64,000 bases of DNA from JABDGC01 sp964449835 (GCA_964449835.1 CAYVBZ010000001.1:1-64000); one strand, 5' to 3'; shown: positions 25,782-34,482, counted from the first letter of the stretch. Numbers and translations are program-made. Notes: generated by a model not told the origin, from the sequence alone.

Positions 25782-26400
25782 GTTAGCTGCAAAATGCCCA
25801 GCATTGTTATATATCAACCTGAAACAAAAGGTCTGCCAAAATCGCTTTTAACGCGAAGCGTTTCGGCAAATACGTCTTTTTAAGCTAACTTTCATCTGTC
25901 ATGCTGTTTTTCTCAACTTTAAGGAGAAGCAAATGACAGGCTCAAAAACAGAAACACAGACCGCTGAATGTCAAAAAATTATAGACGATCAAAAGCAAAG
26001 CGGTTTAACGTTTGTTTTATGTTAATGATTGTCTGGCTGGGTTGTTTAATTTTAGATTCAATGCTGAAAATTTATTCGAGCTTGATAATTTCTTTTTACA
26101 CCCTAATTTTATTGGGAAATGTCTTGGCCGTGAATTCTGGAGCAAGCGTTCGGGGAAACACGCTCCGCACCTGATCATTAGTTGCCCGCTTGTGTTTTGT
26201 AATGCATCAAGTAAAATCCACCCCAATATAAATTGGGAGGAGGCTATGCCTAAAAACTCGATGGCCTATTCGGTATATAAAAAAATTTCACGGCCTTAAG
26301 CTTTTAATAAGGTTCTTAGCATATATTTCACATTATTAGCCTTACCGAAAAAGCGCAGTTGATTGACATTTGCCAAAACGCTTTCCCTGGAGTATTTAAA
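25782..26400. other. 619-bp stretch without a firm gene
   Basis: AT-rich. It holds a possible insertion-sequence fragment (25933-26025), overlapping short frames of poor quality at 25968-26299, and a 17-codon frame from 26247 behind a GGGAGGAGG site. I cannot assign a protein to any of the short frames. Confidence 0.45.
25933..26025 (+). pseudogene. Possible IS66-type accessory protein remnant
   Basis: A 30-codon frame behind a good AAGGAG site reads MTGSKTETQTAECQ, then KIIDDQKQSGLT. The phrase resembles the N-terminus of IS66-family accessory protein TnpA (a helix, then QxSGLT before the helix-turn-helix). The frame ends after VLC and no continuation was found in other frames. It may be a decayed start of such a gene; the similarity is short. 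Confidence 0.3.
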
Positions 26401-26562
26401 ATGAAAAAATTACATGTTTTATGCCTGCTGTTTTTGGCAATCGTCTGCTCAAAAAGTTTTGCAACCACAATGCATGACAATGACGTTTTTATCGGAATGT
26501 GGTGGGATTCTCCAATGACAGCATCATTTTTAGTACCACTGGAAAAACGTATGAAACAATAA
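26401..26562 (+). CDS. Small secreted protein, hypothetical
   Basis: A 53-residue product: signal peptide MKKLHVLCLLFLAIVCSKSFA with likely cleavage after SFA (residue 21), then a 32-residue mature peptide with MWWDSPM and a basic end (EKRMKQ). CTGGAG lies 8 nt before the ATG. It sits 63 nt before the kinase-like gene in an AT-rich patch, so the two may be cotranscribed. It could equally be the surviving N-terminus of a longer secreted protein, since the mature region is very short. Confidence 0.5.
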   Translation: MKKLHVLCLLFLAIVCSKSFATTMHDNDVFIGMWWDSPMTASFLVPLEKRMKQ

Positions 26563-26625
26563 AACAGGTTAAAAAAATAGCGCGCAGCATGTGAGCGGAG
26601 TTAAATCAAACAAAGGAAAGAAAAA

Positions 26626-27843
26626 TTGTCGCAAGAAGAAATGATAAATAAAATAATTTTATTTCATTTTAATGAATTGGGTCCGATGCCTGTTTCTGAA
26701 ACAGAGGGGCATCCTATTGCTAAAGCGGTTAGTATTGGCTTTAATGCTAAAAGTGTTTATACATCAGATTCTGATGAGTTATATTTAACAAAAAAATTAT
26801 TCAAATTTAATGCTCAGGACGTTTTTAATCAATACTTGCCGGGGAAAATAGAACTAAATCCCGGTATTGAGAAACACTTAAATGATTTGTTGATTGAGTC
26901 AGCATATTTAGAATGTTTAGCACCTTTAATAGCGGGTCGTTTGTTTAAAGATGTCTTAACTGTTCCAGATAATTATTTTTATGTAGATAGCAATGAATCT
27001 GTCATTATTATATCAAAATTTATTAACGGCTTTTCAGAGTTTCTAACTAATAAACATGCAGTTAAAGGAAAAGGCCCTGGCTTTTGGGAAAGAGAAAAGA
27101 AACCTCTGCCAAAAAGGGAAGATTTAAATCTTTCTGAACGGGAAGCGGAAATAATTGGCACTTTGTATGCTGTTGCCTTGTTGTTTAATCACTGGGACTT
27201 TCTGAATAATTATTTTAGAAATTCAGGTTATGTACGTAATGATGGCAATTACTCAGCTTGTATTATTGATTGGGGCCAGTCATTACATCAAGCTGAATTG
27301 GGACAATTATGTGATTCATTAACAGTGATGAATCCTCTTTTTAAACTTAATGCACCCATTCAATATAATTTTGATTCTTCTTCTGCCTGTTTTAATCGAT
27401 ATGAACATAGCATGCCTTTTGATAGCCGTGTATATCCATTACCTAAAAAATCTCTTATTAGAGATATGTATGAGATGAGTGGAGATGATGAAACAAGTAA
27501 AACAATTTTGCGGGGGTTTAAAAATGCGCTTGTCACTGCTCGTGCAAATCTCAATTCAAATTCAGATCTGTTAAAAGAAGCTATTTGTGATTCAGAGCAT
27601 ATGATTGCCATAGATTCTCATGTCACTTTTGATCAATTAAAAAGAAGTTTGAATCAGGAATATTATGGATTTGCTGCCTCGCCAACAGGTAGTACCTATT
27701 GTCTGGAAACATTACTAAAAGAGCGTTTGCTGGATCTTGAAAAGATAGTCGTTCAGTTGGAACAGGGAAGAAGTTTAACTTCTATTGCTGAAGAGGTCAG
27801 GAATGAGTATTACCTTTCTAATCTGGGTATGAAAAAGCAATAA
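26626..27843 (+). CDS. Kinase-like hypothetical protein (candidate effector)
   Basis: A 405-residue soluble protein from an AT-rich region. The N-terminal half has a possible nucleotide lysine (YLTKK, K56/57) and a hinge-like IISKFINGF (about 128-136). The C-terminal half has NHWDFLNNYF (H189, D191, N194/N195) and CIIDWG (D215), spaced like the catalytic loop and metal aspartate of atypical kinases (HipA- or PI-kinase-like). This is pattern reading, not a family match. TTG 26626 is used because AGGAAAG is well placed; ATG 26641 is an alternative. A HAD-like gene follows. Such kinase-like proteins occur among Legionella effectors. Confidence 0.6.
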   Translation: MSQEEMINKIILFHFNELGPMPVSETEGHPIAKAVSIGFNAKSVYTSDSDELYLTKKLFKFNAQDVFNQYLPGKIELNPGIEKHLNDLLIESAYLECLAPLIAGRLFKDVLTVPDNYFYVDSNESVIIISKFINGFSEFLTNKHAVKGKGPGFWEREKKPLPKREDLNLSEREAEIIGTLYAVALLFNHWDFLNNYFRNSGYVRNDGNYSACIIDWGQSLHQAELGQLCDSLTVMNPLFKLNAPIQYNFDSSSACFNRYEHSMPFDSRVYPLPKKSLIRDMYEMSGDDETSKTILRGFKNALVTARANLNSNSDLLKEAICDSEHMIAIDSHVTFDQLKRSLNQEYYGFAASPTGSTYCLETLLKERLLDLEKIVVQLEQGRSLTSIAEEVRNEYYLSNLGMKKQ

Positions 27844-28164
27844 GCTATAGTAGTTCCAACTTGAAATTGACAGTAAACAAATGACAGCCTCAGCCACTCT
27901 AGACAGGCTGAGACACAAGGCAAGCACCTCGGCATAAGCAACGTAAGATTTGCACAAATATTAACTATTTAGCTCGGGTTGTGGGGAAAAATTAGATGCG
28001 GTTACCGTGAAAAATGCGGCAGTTATCTTGAACTTAGGGTGATGACTGTGGTAATTTGCAGGCTTACTAAAAAAGCACAATTAAATAGAAAACAACAATC
28101 ATGCTCATACTGCGGCCAGCAATCATTGATGATACAAAAGCTCTCCTGGAAAAGGAAAAGCGCT
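27844..28164. other. Intergenic stretch with hairpin and gene-fragment signs
   Basis: It holds a 7-bp inverted repeat (27889-27895 with 27906-27912) without a T-run, and a 25-codon frame from 28101 whose start resembles that of a GNAT acetyltransferase. The next gene could extend upstream to 27979, but the frame there has no family character. Confidence 0.4.
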
Positions 28165-29013
28165 GTGCCTACTGAAATCGAAATAAATAATTCTCAACCC
28201 GACCCCCAAATTTGGTTGTTTGACCTTGATGAAACCTTATGGGTAGCAGAAGACAATGTATTTTTTGGGGATGCTCATGTGGTGGCATATGGCTATAATC
28301 TGTCTCCTCTGCATGCGGAAAGACTTTCTGCCATTTTCGGAGAAATTATCTCAAAAGGTCATAGTATTGGATTCATTACTGCGGGGAGCTGGAAACCTGA
28401 GCATGTTTCAGCGTTTTTTAAAAAAACGTACGGCATACGTCTTAAGCCTGATTTTATATTTTATTCGGACACAAGACCACGATCTGAAAAGAAAGCGCTC
28501 TCTTTTAATAAAGTCGAGTATCTTAAAAAAATAGCAGCTGAAAAAAATTGCAGCCGCTATTCTATTGTTTTTGTAGATGACAACGCTCAATATGTGAACG
28601 AAGCTCAGATGGCAGGTTTCACCGCGATTCACGCAGACAACCTCAAGGGTGAGGACGGCCAAAGTTACCTGGAAAAACTCGAAGCACTTACCGGTGCGAA
28701 GACAGGGCAACGCAAAAACAGTAAAGGTTCTTTTTTCAAAGGTGAGTATACCCTACCTTTAGTAGCGGCCTTGGCTTTGACCCGGCATTTTTCAAGTAGC
28801 GATAGGCGCCTTACTTCATCGCAGTACATCGCGCTAGGTATTAATCTGCTTTCAACATCGCTCGCATTTTCAGTGGAAAAGAGATTATATGGATTTTTCT
28901 CTAAAAAGAAGGATGAAGCCCTCATTGCAAACGATGAAAAAGAACTAAGACTCGGTGGTTTTGAAAATGAAAAAGGAAGTGCAAGCCTCAGAATCAATCC
29001 CCGCTTTACATAA
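28165..29013 (+). CDS. HAD-like hydrolase with C-terminal hydrophobic region (candidate effector)
   Basis: A 282-residue protein when started at GTG 28165, which has AAAAGGAAAA upstream; the frame is open back to 27979. The N-terminus is a HAD fold: motif I WLFDLDETL (D20, D22, T24), motif II FITAGS, a lysine-bearing region (RPRSEKKALSF) and motif IV IVFVDDN (D138, D139). It should be a phosphatase or phosphotransferase. After about residue 190 comes a weakly hydrophobic segment (TLPLVAALALTR, then YIALGINLLSTSLAFSV), then an acidic tail (DEKELRLGGFENEKG). A HAD domain plus Glu-rich tail would fit a translocated effector, but no secretion signal is proven. Confidence 0.65.
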   Translation: MPTEIEINNSQPDPQIWLFDLDETLWVAEDNVFFGDAHVVAYGYNLSPLHAERLSAIFGEIISKGHSIGFITAGSWKPEHVSAFFKKTYGIRLKPDFIFYSDTRPRSEKKALSFNKVEYLKKIAAEKNCSRYSIVFVDDNAQYVNEAQMAGFTAIHADNLKGEDGQSYLEKLEALTGAKTGQRKNSKGSFFKGEYTLPLVAALALTRHFSSSDRRLTSSQYIALGINLLSTSLAFSVEKRLYGFFSKKKDEALIANDEKELRLGGFENEKGSASLRINPRFT

Positions 29014-29249
29014 TGAAAGCCTAGCAAGGCCTCCTTCAAGCTGGATCAATTTTCTCCTTAAATTTTAAGGAAGACAGCATGACATAGGATTTTTAGGTTA
29101 AAAAGATGGAATTAGCGGAACGCTTACTTTAACGCGAATTCCGATGCAGCCTGCTTCGCGCAACCTTAATCTTTCTAATGCAGTGGCGATTGTTTTATAT
29201 GAGAGTCTGAGGCAGTTGGGATTTGGGGCTTGGTTAGGACCTGTCCTCA

Positions 29250-30137
29250 TTAGTGAATTTGGGAAGAAGATGAGGAGTCGTCGATATTGCGGAAAATGGC
29301 GGCGACATCTACTTTGTCATAGCAATATTCGCAATTGCAAAACTCGCATTTCACCACAATTTGCTGCTTGAGACGAAGTTCGTCTTCGGCTTCTTTTTTT
29401 CCTAAAATGCGGATGGCATTGGCCCCGCGCTTTTCCGAGCAGGTGCATTGGAAGACCACGGATTTTGCTTCAAACAAACGGACATCTTCTTCCACATAAA
29501 GGCGGTGCAACAACGTTTTATTATCGAGGTTAGTCAATTCATGCGGTGTTAGGGTGGCAGTCAGATAGTTAATATGTTCCCAGTCATGGTCCAAGGTAGA
29601 CTCCCTGCGTAGCGCTTCTTCGGGTACACGCTGCAATAAAAAGCCGGAGGCAGATTTCTCATCGACCACGACCCAAATTCGCGTTGGCAATTGTTCTGAA
29701 TTCTGGAAGTAGCCCTCGATGGACTCTGATAAGGTTTGACCCTGCCAGGCCACAATGCCCTCATAACGCTGTTTGGCGTTATCCGGATCAATGGTGATGA
29801 TAATAGTGCCCTGCTTCAGGGAGTCCAAAATTTCCTCTTCGGTCAACTCCCCTTCCCATTGGGCCAAACCGCGCACCTGCAATTCATTAGTGCATTGGAC
29901 CAATAAAAGTTTCAGTTTCCCCTTCCCTTGAAATTGAATGGCTAAACGGCCATTGAACTTGATCAAGGTGCTCAGCAAACAGACTAGGACCAAAGCCTCC
30001 CCAAGCCAGCGCCGAATTAAAGGGGGATATTGGTGTTGTTCCATAATATGCTGAAAACTCAGGTTCAAATGGACAATTTCACCGCGAATGGGGAGTTCTT
30101 CAAACAAAAAATTCTGTATGCTGTCTTGATTTTTCAT
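29250..30137 (-). CDS. hslO: Hsp33 redox-activated chaperone
   Basis: A 295-residue holdase activated by oxidation. Its zinc site lies near the C-terminus in the expected CxC...CxxC form (CTCS about residue 231, CEFC about residue 266), and the N-terminal domain has the family EALVLVCLLSTLIKF and GLAQW motifs. Under oxidative stress the cysteines form disulfides and the protein binds unfolding clients in the cytoplasm. It lies 11 nt after an outer-membrane barrel gene on the same strand, so the two may be cotranscribed, which is unusual company. A serine-rich tail (SSSSS) ends it. Confidence 0.95.
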   Translation of the reverse strand: MKNQDSIQNFLFEELPIRGEIVHLNLSFQHIMEQHQYPPLIRRWLGEALVLVCLLSTLIKFNGRLAIQFQGKGKLKLLLVQCTNELQVRGLAQWEGELTEEEILDSLKQGTIIITIDPDNAKQRYEGIVAWQGQTLSESIEGYFQNSEQLPTRIWVVVDEKSASGFLLQRVPEEALRRESTLDHDWEHINYLTATLTPHELTNLDNKTLLHRLYVEEDVRLFEAKSVVFQCTCSEKRGANAIRILGKKEAEDELRLKQQIVVKCEFCNCEYCYDKVDVAAIFRNIDDSSSSSQIH

Positions 30138-30148
30138 GGACTCTTACT

Positions 30149-30676
30149 CTATTGAAGCTTATAAATTAAGCCAATTCCATATTGATCTGTTTTCGGCGAG
30201 CCGATATTTGAAGTATTCGTATAGGCCGTATAAATATACTCCCCACGAAGGTCCCAATTTTTAGAGAGTTCTGACTGGAGACCCACACCGATCTGTCCTC
30301 CAGATTTAGTCGTATCAGGCCCCCAAAAGCGGGTCGCGACATAGCCCATTCTGAGGAAGGCCACCACTTTTTCTGTGAGCAGCAAGCCCGGCAAGAAACT
30401 AACGCCCCAAGCATAGGTAGTGCGGATACTTTCGTCGCGCTGGGGATTACTTTCGGAGATTGAAACAGTAGCCGGTACAATAAAAAGCTCGCCCGCGAGA
30501 TAAAAACAATCGATGACATCCCAGTAGCCTGCTGCAAGATGCATATACAGTGCGTGGAAATTATCCGTATCCGACACGGTCCTTTGCATGAACAAGGAGG
30601 GAGCAAAATAGATACTACCGGCGGAAACTTGCCAGCTTGCGGCCAGTAAAGCCAAGGTCCAAAGTATTTTTTTCAT
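30149..30676 (-). CDS. Small outer-membrane beta-barrel protein
   Basis: A 175-residue protein with signal peptide (cleavage after VSA, residue 19) and alternating aromatic strands of an OmpA/OmpW-like 8-strand barrel. The end LRGEYIYTAY...QYGIGLIYKLQ provides the terminal strand. It is closely related to the protein at 34483-35040 (same RGEYIYTAY and IG[ST]P phrases) and more distantly to that at 53551. Function unknown; likely a surface protein. It is transcribed into hslO. Confidence 0.75.
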   Translation of the reverse strand: MKKILWTLALLAASWQVSAGSIYFAPSLFMQRTVSDTDNFHALYMHLAAGYWDVIDCFYLAGELFIVPATVSISESNPQRDESIRTTYAWGVSFLPGLLLTEKVVAFLRMGYVATRFWGPDTTKSGGQIGVGLQSELSKNWDLRGEYIYTAYTNTSNIGSPKTDQYGIGLIYKLQ

Positions 30677-30711
30677 GCGTTATTTCTTTTTATGAGAAAT
30701 TGAAAGCGGCG

Positions 30712-30720
30712 ATTATAGCA
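30712..30720 (-). promoter_or_regulatory. Extended -10 promoter before the barrel gene
   Basis: On the minus strand the sequence TGCTATAAT is a perfect extended -10 element, 36 nt before the start of the barrel gene at 30676. No good -35 is seen, as is usual for extended -10 promoters. Confidence 0.4.
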
Positions 30721-30754
30721 TACAATAATCCAGTTCGTGGAGGAAAGAGGGCCC

Positions 30755-31204
30755 TCAACTTAGCGTTTTTAGTATAGTAATCATCGATAAAGCTGCATCA
30801 GCTGCATCGCGTCCCTTATGACCGTGTTTACCTCCTACACGATCGCGGGCTTGTTCTTCATTCTCTGTCGTCAGCATCCCAAAAATGACCGGCAAATCAT
30901 AAGCCATCATCACTTGCTGGCAACCCTCACTCACTTGCGAACAAACATAATCATAGTGGCTCGTTTCCCCACGAATGACCGCGCCCAAACAAATCAAAGC
31001 TTGGTATTTTTTAGACTGCGCCAAACGTTTAGCCACCAAAGGAATTTCCACCGCGCCCGGCACCCGCACCACCATGATCTTCGAGCGGGCCACACCTTGT
31101 TCTTCCAGCCGCTCCAACGCGCCTTCCAATAATAATGAGGTAATTTCCTCGTTAAACTGGCTGACAACAATCGCAACCCCTTGTTCCACCCCATTTATTT
31201 TCAT
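30755..31204 (-). CDS. ribH: 6,7-dimethyl-8-ribityllumazine synthase
   Basis: A 149-residue enzyme that joins ribityl-pyrimidine and butanone phosphate to make lumazine, the riboflavin precursor; members assemble as pentamers or 60-mers. Motifs seen: VVSQFN, VPGAVEIPL, CLGAVIRGETSHYDYV and FGMLTTEN. ATG 31204 is 2 nt past the ribBA stop, so translation is coupled; the TTG at 31210 is less likely. It is the last gene of the rib operon. Confidence 0.96.
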   Translation of the reverse strand: MKINGVEQGVAIVVSQFNEEITSLLLEGALERLEEQGVARSKIMVVRVPGAVEIPLVAKRLAQSKKYQALICLGAVIRGETSHYDYVCSQVSEGCQQVMMAYDLPVIFGMLTTENEEQARDRVGGKHGHKGRDAADAALSMITILKTLS

Positions 31205-31206
31205 AT

Positions 31207-32427
31207 TCAAGTTCCCGTTTGCTTTGTCATGATTAAATGATTTAACTTCACTTGCTTGGTCTGCAAATAATGCTCATTGTGAGTATTAGAAAAAACCGGC
31301 AAAGAAACTCTTTCAACTTCTTGAATACCATAACGCCTCAAGTCAGCAACTTTATGCGGGTTATTGGTCAGCAAACGAATACGCGTCAGCTTCCAATTTC
31401 GCAAAATATTAGCGGCCATATAGTATTTTCGCGCATCCGCTGGCCAACCCAGAAGTTGGTTTGCTTCAACAGTGTCGGCGCCATTTTCCTGCAAAGCATA
31501 GGCTTTAATTTTATTAAACAAGCCCATCCCCCGCCCTTCTTGATTCAGGTAAATCAACATGCCGCCCTCTTCGCTGATTTTCTGCAGAGAATAATGCAAC
31601 TGTTGCTTACAATCGCAGCGCTCTGAACCGAAGAGATCGCCGGTCATGCATGCGGAATGAATACGGACCCAAGGTGCCGGGTTTTCCTTCATTTTATCGT
31701 TGACGAAAACCAGATGTTCTTTGCCGTTGATTTTCTCGCGAATGACCGTCAACTGAAACGAGCCATAAGTTTCAAGCGGTAAGCGGGCCGCAGCAGTTTC
31801 TTCGATTAAATTTTCATGCTGCAAGCGATAATGAATTAAATCACTGATCGCAAGCATTTTTAGCTGGTGCTGGTTTGCGAATTCATTCAGTTCCGCTCCT
31901 TTCGCCATTGTGCCATCGGGATTCATGATTTCACATAAAACAGCTGCAGGCTGAAAGCCCGCTATACGCACAAGATCAATAGAGCCTTCCGTATGGCCAG
32001 CGCGCTCTAAGACACCCCCTTCTTTCGCGCGCAGTGGAAACACATGACCAGGCCGCACCAAGTCCTCTGGACGGGCCCCTTCACGGACCGCTGCTAAAAT
32101 AGTGGTTGCGCGGTCAGCCGCTGAAACGCCTGTTGTAACGCCGGCCTTGGCTTCGATTGAAACCGTGAAAGGCGTGCCTCTAAAGCTGGTGTTTTCATGC
32201 GCCGGCACCATCAGCGGCAAATTCAATTGCTCTAATTGAGCGCCTAGCATGGAAAGACAGACAATACCGCTGCAATAGCGGACCATAAATTGAATCACCT
32301 CCGGCGTGATCAACTCAGCCGGAAAAATGAGGTCTCCTTCATTTTCTCTTTCAGGGTCGTCCGTCAAAATAATCATCCTACCCTGTTTAAGTTCTTGCAG
32401 GGCTTCTTCCACTCGACTCATTTGCAT
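31207..32427 (-). CDS. ribBA: Bifunctional 3,4-DHBP synthase/GTP cyclohydrolase II
   Basis: A 406-residue fusion. Residues 1-200 are RibB: DDPERENEGDLI (Mg2+/substrate acids) and AGHTEGSIDLVR, making the four-carbon unit from ribulose 5-phosphate. Residues 205-400 are RibA: zinc cysteines C260, C271 and C273 in CMTGDLFGSERCDC, then LNQEGRGMGL and LLTNNPHKV. Both halves keep their key residues, unlike fusions in which one half has decayed. The start lies 10 nt inside ribE, with GGGGGAG upstream. Third gene of the rib operon. Confidence 0.96.
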   Translation of the reverse strand: MQMSRVEEALQELKQGRMIILTDDPERENEGDLIFPAELITPEVIQFMVRYCSGIVCLSMLGAQLEQLNLPLMVPAHENTSFRGTPFTVSIEAKAGVTTGVSAADRATTILAAVREGARPEDLVRPGHVFPLRAKEGGVLERAGHTEGSIDLVRIAGFQPAAVLCEIMNPDGTMAKGAELNEFANQHQLKMLAISDLIHYRLQHENLIEETAAARLPLETYGSFQLTVIREKINGKEHLVFVNDKMKENPAPWVRIHSACMTGDLFGSERCDCKQQLHYSLQKISEEGGMLIYLNQEGRGMGLFNKIKAYALQENGADTVEANQLLGWPADARKYYMAANILRNWKLTRIRLLTNNPHKVADLRRYGIQEVERVSLPVFSNTHNEHYLQTKQVKLNHLIMTKQTGT

Positions 32428-33020
32428 TGGCTTGCTCCCCCTAACAGTTTTTCAACATATTTACCTAAGATATCTACTTCGACGTTCAACTTGTCACCAA
32501 TCTGATAATTTTTGACAATGGTGGCCTCGCGCGTATGTGGGATGAAGGTCACGGAAAACCAGTCATCACCTACATCGACCAAGGTAATACTCATCCCATC
32601 CAGCGCAGCATAGCCTTTTTTTACTAGGTATTTCATCAAAGCAGGCGCGGCTTGAATCGTCACAAGCAATGCCGCCCCTTGCTGTTCAATCCGGCGAATT
32701 TCGCCAATGCCGTCGACATGGCCTTGAACAGCATGTCCACCGATCCGGTCCACTGCTTTGAGCGCCCTTTCTAAATTGACCTCAGCCTGCACCGAAAGCA
32801 GCCCTAAATTGGTGAGCGCCAAGGTTTCAGGCACGGCGGTACACTGAAAACTGTCTTGCTGGACCTGAGTCACCGTCAAGCAAACGCCATTGACCGACAC
32901 GCTGTCACCGATTCGCAAATCATCAAAAAGACGCAGCGGCGCAATGCATAAATGCTTACAGCCGTTTTCAAAACGCTCTGCTGTCACCAAACCGGTTGTT
33001 TCAACAATGCCTCCAAACAT
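32418..33020 (-). CDS. ribE: Riboflavin synthase alpha chain
   Basis: A 200-residue enzyme that dismutates two lumazines to riboflavin. It has two homologous barrel halves: MFGGIVETTG with SVSNG-like SVNGVCLTV in the first, and GHAVQGHVDGIG then ALDGMSITLVDV in the second. The start is preceded by AAGAGG. It is the second gene of the operon, 9 nt after ribD, and overlaps ribBA by 10 nt. Confidence 0.95.
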   Translation of the reverse strand: MFGGIVETTGLVTAERFENGCKHLCIAPLRLFDDLRIGDSVSVNGVCLTVTQVQQDSFQCTAVPETLALTNLGLLSVQAEVNLERALKAVDRIGGHAVQGHVDGIGEIRRIEQQGAALLVTIQAAPALMKYLVKKGYAALDGMSITLVDVGDDWFSVTFIPHTREATIVKNYQIGDKLNVEVDILGKYVEKLLGGASQCK

Positions 33021-33029
33021 AAACGCCTC

Positions 33030-34100
33030 TTAAATATCCGCTGAAATAAAAAGATCCTGCCCGAGTGAGTTCCATTCGAGCTTGCTTAAGAACTGCTTTT
33101 TTGCAAGAGAGCCGATCAAGGCCGGCGCTAAATAAACCTGGACCTTGTTGACCAGTCCCTCCTTAAAAAAACTATCATGAACGGCCCTCCCGCCTTCCAC
33201 TAAAACACTAGTCACCTCGCTTTGGCCCAAATGATCGAGCAAAGCGGTCAAGCTGACCTGGCCATTTTGATTGGGCGGCAAACACAAAACTGCCACTTCC
33301 TTGTCTAAAAGCGCTTGGCACCAAGCAGAGTCCGCAGCTTCCGTGGTGGCAACCAGCGTTTTTCCAGGCAAGCTGCTATCGAAAAGTTTCAAATCTAGCG
33401 GCAATCCGCCTTGGCTGGCTAAAACAATTCTGAGCGGCTGTTTGTTCGTGAAACCTTCGATTTCTGGATTTCTTGCCGTTAATTGCGGGTTGTCCTGCAC
33501 TGCAGTGTGAGAGCCAATTAAAATCGCATCAAGCTGCTGCCGCAGTTGATGAGTATGCAGCTGCGACTCAGTGCAGGATATTTGCTTGGCATCTCCAGGT
33601 TGCGTGCTGACTTGGCCGTCCAAGGACATCGCCCACTTTGCTAAAACAAAGGGACGCCGATTCTGAATATAATGGAAAAAAATCTCGTTTAAGCGCTTCG
33701 CTTCGGCCTCTAAAACACCACTTCGGACCTGAATACCGGCTTTTCTTAAAATTTGCGCGCCCTTTCCGGCAACACGGGGATTGGGATCAAGACAGGCCAG
33801 GTAAACTTCTTTGATGCCAGCTTCAATCAAGGCAGTCGTGCAAGGCGGTGTTCGGCCAAAATGGCAGCAGGGCTCCAAGGTAACGAAAGCAGTCGCACCC
33901 TGTGCCGCTTCGCCGGCCTCACGTAAAGCCAGCACTTCAGCGTGGGGGCCTCCAGCGCGCTGATGCCAGCCGCTAGCGATCACTTGGTCCTGCTTTACAA
34001 GCAGACAACCAACCATGGGATTTGGAGAGACAGTAAAACGGCCCTTTTGGGCCTCGGCCAGTGCTTGCGCCATATAGGCTTGCTGTTTCGCTTCGGTCAT
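33030..34100 (-). CDS. ribD: Bifunctional pyrimidine deaminase/reductase RibD
   Basis: A 356-residue enzyme for steps two and three of riboflavin synthesis. The deaminase domain (1-145) has the zinc motif GGPHAEVLAL and TLEPCCHFGRTPPC; the reductase domain (146-356) has FVLAKWAMSLDGQ and VLVEGGRAVHDSF. It is the first gene behind the FMN riboswitch. Its start lies 5 nt after the attenuator hairpin, so the T-run of that hairpin abuts the initiation region and leaves no free ribosome site other than GAGAGG within the stem. Confidence 0.95.
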   Translation of the reverse strand: MTEAKQQAYMAQALAEAQKGRFTVSPNPMVGCLLVKQDQVIASGWHQRAGGPHAEVLALREAGEAAQGATAFVTLEPCCHFGRTPPCTTALIEAGIKEVYLACLDPNPRVAGKGAQILRKAGIQVRSGVLEAEAKRLNEIFFHYIQNRRPFVLAKWAMSLDGQVSTQPGDAKQISCTESQLHTHQLRQQLDAILIGSHTAVQDNPQLTARNPEIEGFTNKQPLRIVLASQGGLPLDLKLFDSSLPGKTLVATTEAADSAWCQALLDKEVAVLCLPPNQNGQVSLTALLDHLGQSEVTSVLVEGGRAVHDSFFKEGLVNKVQVYLAPALIGSLAKKQFLSKLEWNSLGQDLFISADI

Positions 34101-34105
34101 ATAAA

Positions 34106-34138
34106 AAAAGCCCTCTCAAGCAATCTCAGGGCTTCTTT
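34106..34138 (-). terminator. Attenuator hairpin of the FMN riboswitch
   Basis: A stem AAGCCCT/AGGGCTT (34128-34134 with 34108-34114) is followed on the minus strand by a run of seven T, ending 5 nt before the ribD ATG. It sits between the aptamer and ribD, as expected for FMN-triggered termination or blocking of translation. Confidence 0.8.
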
Positions 34139-34181
34139 TTAACCAAATAGGGGCTTGTCATCCTGAAATAAAGGACAACAA

Positions 34182-34326
34182 TCGCTATCTTCTTTCATCC
34201 GGACTTTCACCGTCGGCTTTGGTTTTTCACCAAATCTGCCGGCTTCCACAGAAGCTGGCTCGCGGGCTTTTTTACAGGAGAGTAAAATTACCGCCGGTGG
34301 GGATTTGCACCCCGCCCTGAAGATAA
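34182..34326 (-). promoter_or_regulatory. FMN riboswitch (RFN element)
   Basis: On the minus strand the conserved RFN blocks appear in order: ATCTTCAGGGCGGGGTG, AAATCCCCACCGGCGG, GCCCGCGAGC, then CAGATTTGGTG, CCGACGGTGAAAGTCCGG and the closing GAAGAT arm of P1. FMN binding should switch off the ribD-ribE-ribBA-ribH operon by way of the attenuator at 34106-34138. Confidence 0.96.
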
Positions 34327-34482
34327 CAAGGGGGTAGCTTAGCATAGGTTGGGGACCAGAGAAAGCGGAGTGCCGGGGGAAAAAATTTGCTATTATAATC
34401 AAGGTTGGTTGCAGCATACCTCCCAACCCTCATGGGAGCTCGCCCGCAATGAAGAATTCTGGAAATCAATTAAGGAAGCTCC

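Noticed and set aside
25968..26299. Overlapping frames of 68 and 95 codons
   Set aside because: Mutually overlapping, no ribosome site at their starts and no family resemblance; region described as remnant-bearing instead.
34394..34399. TATAAT before the barrel gene at 34483
   Set aside because: No matching -35 and the motif reads nearly the same on both strands, so it was not called as a promoter.
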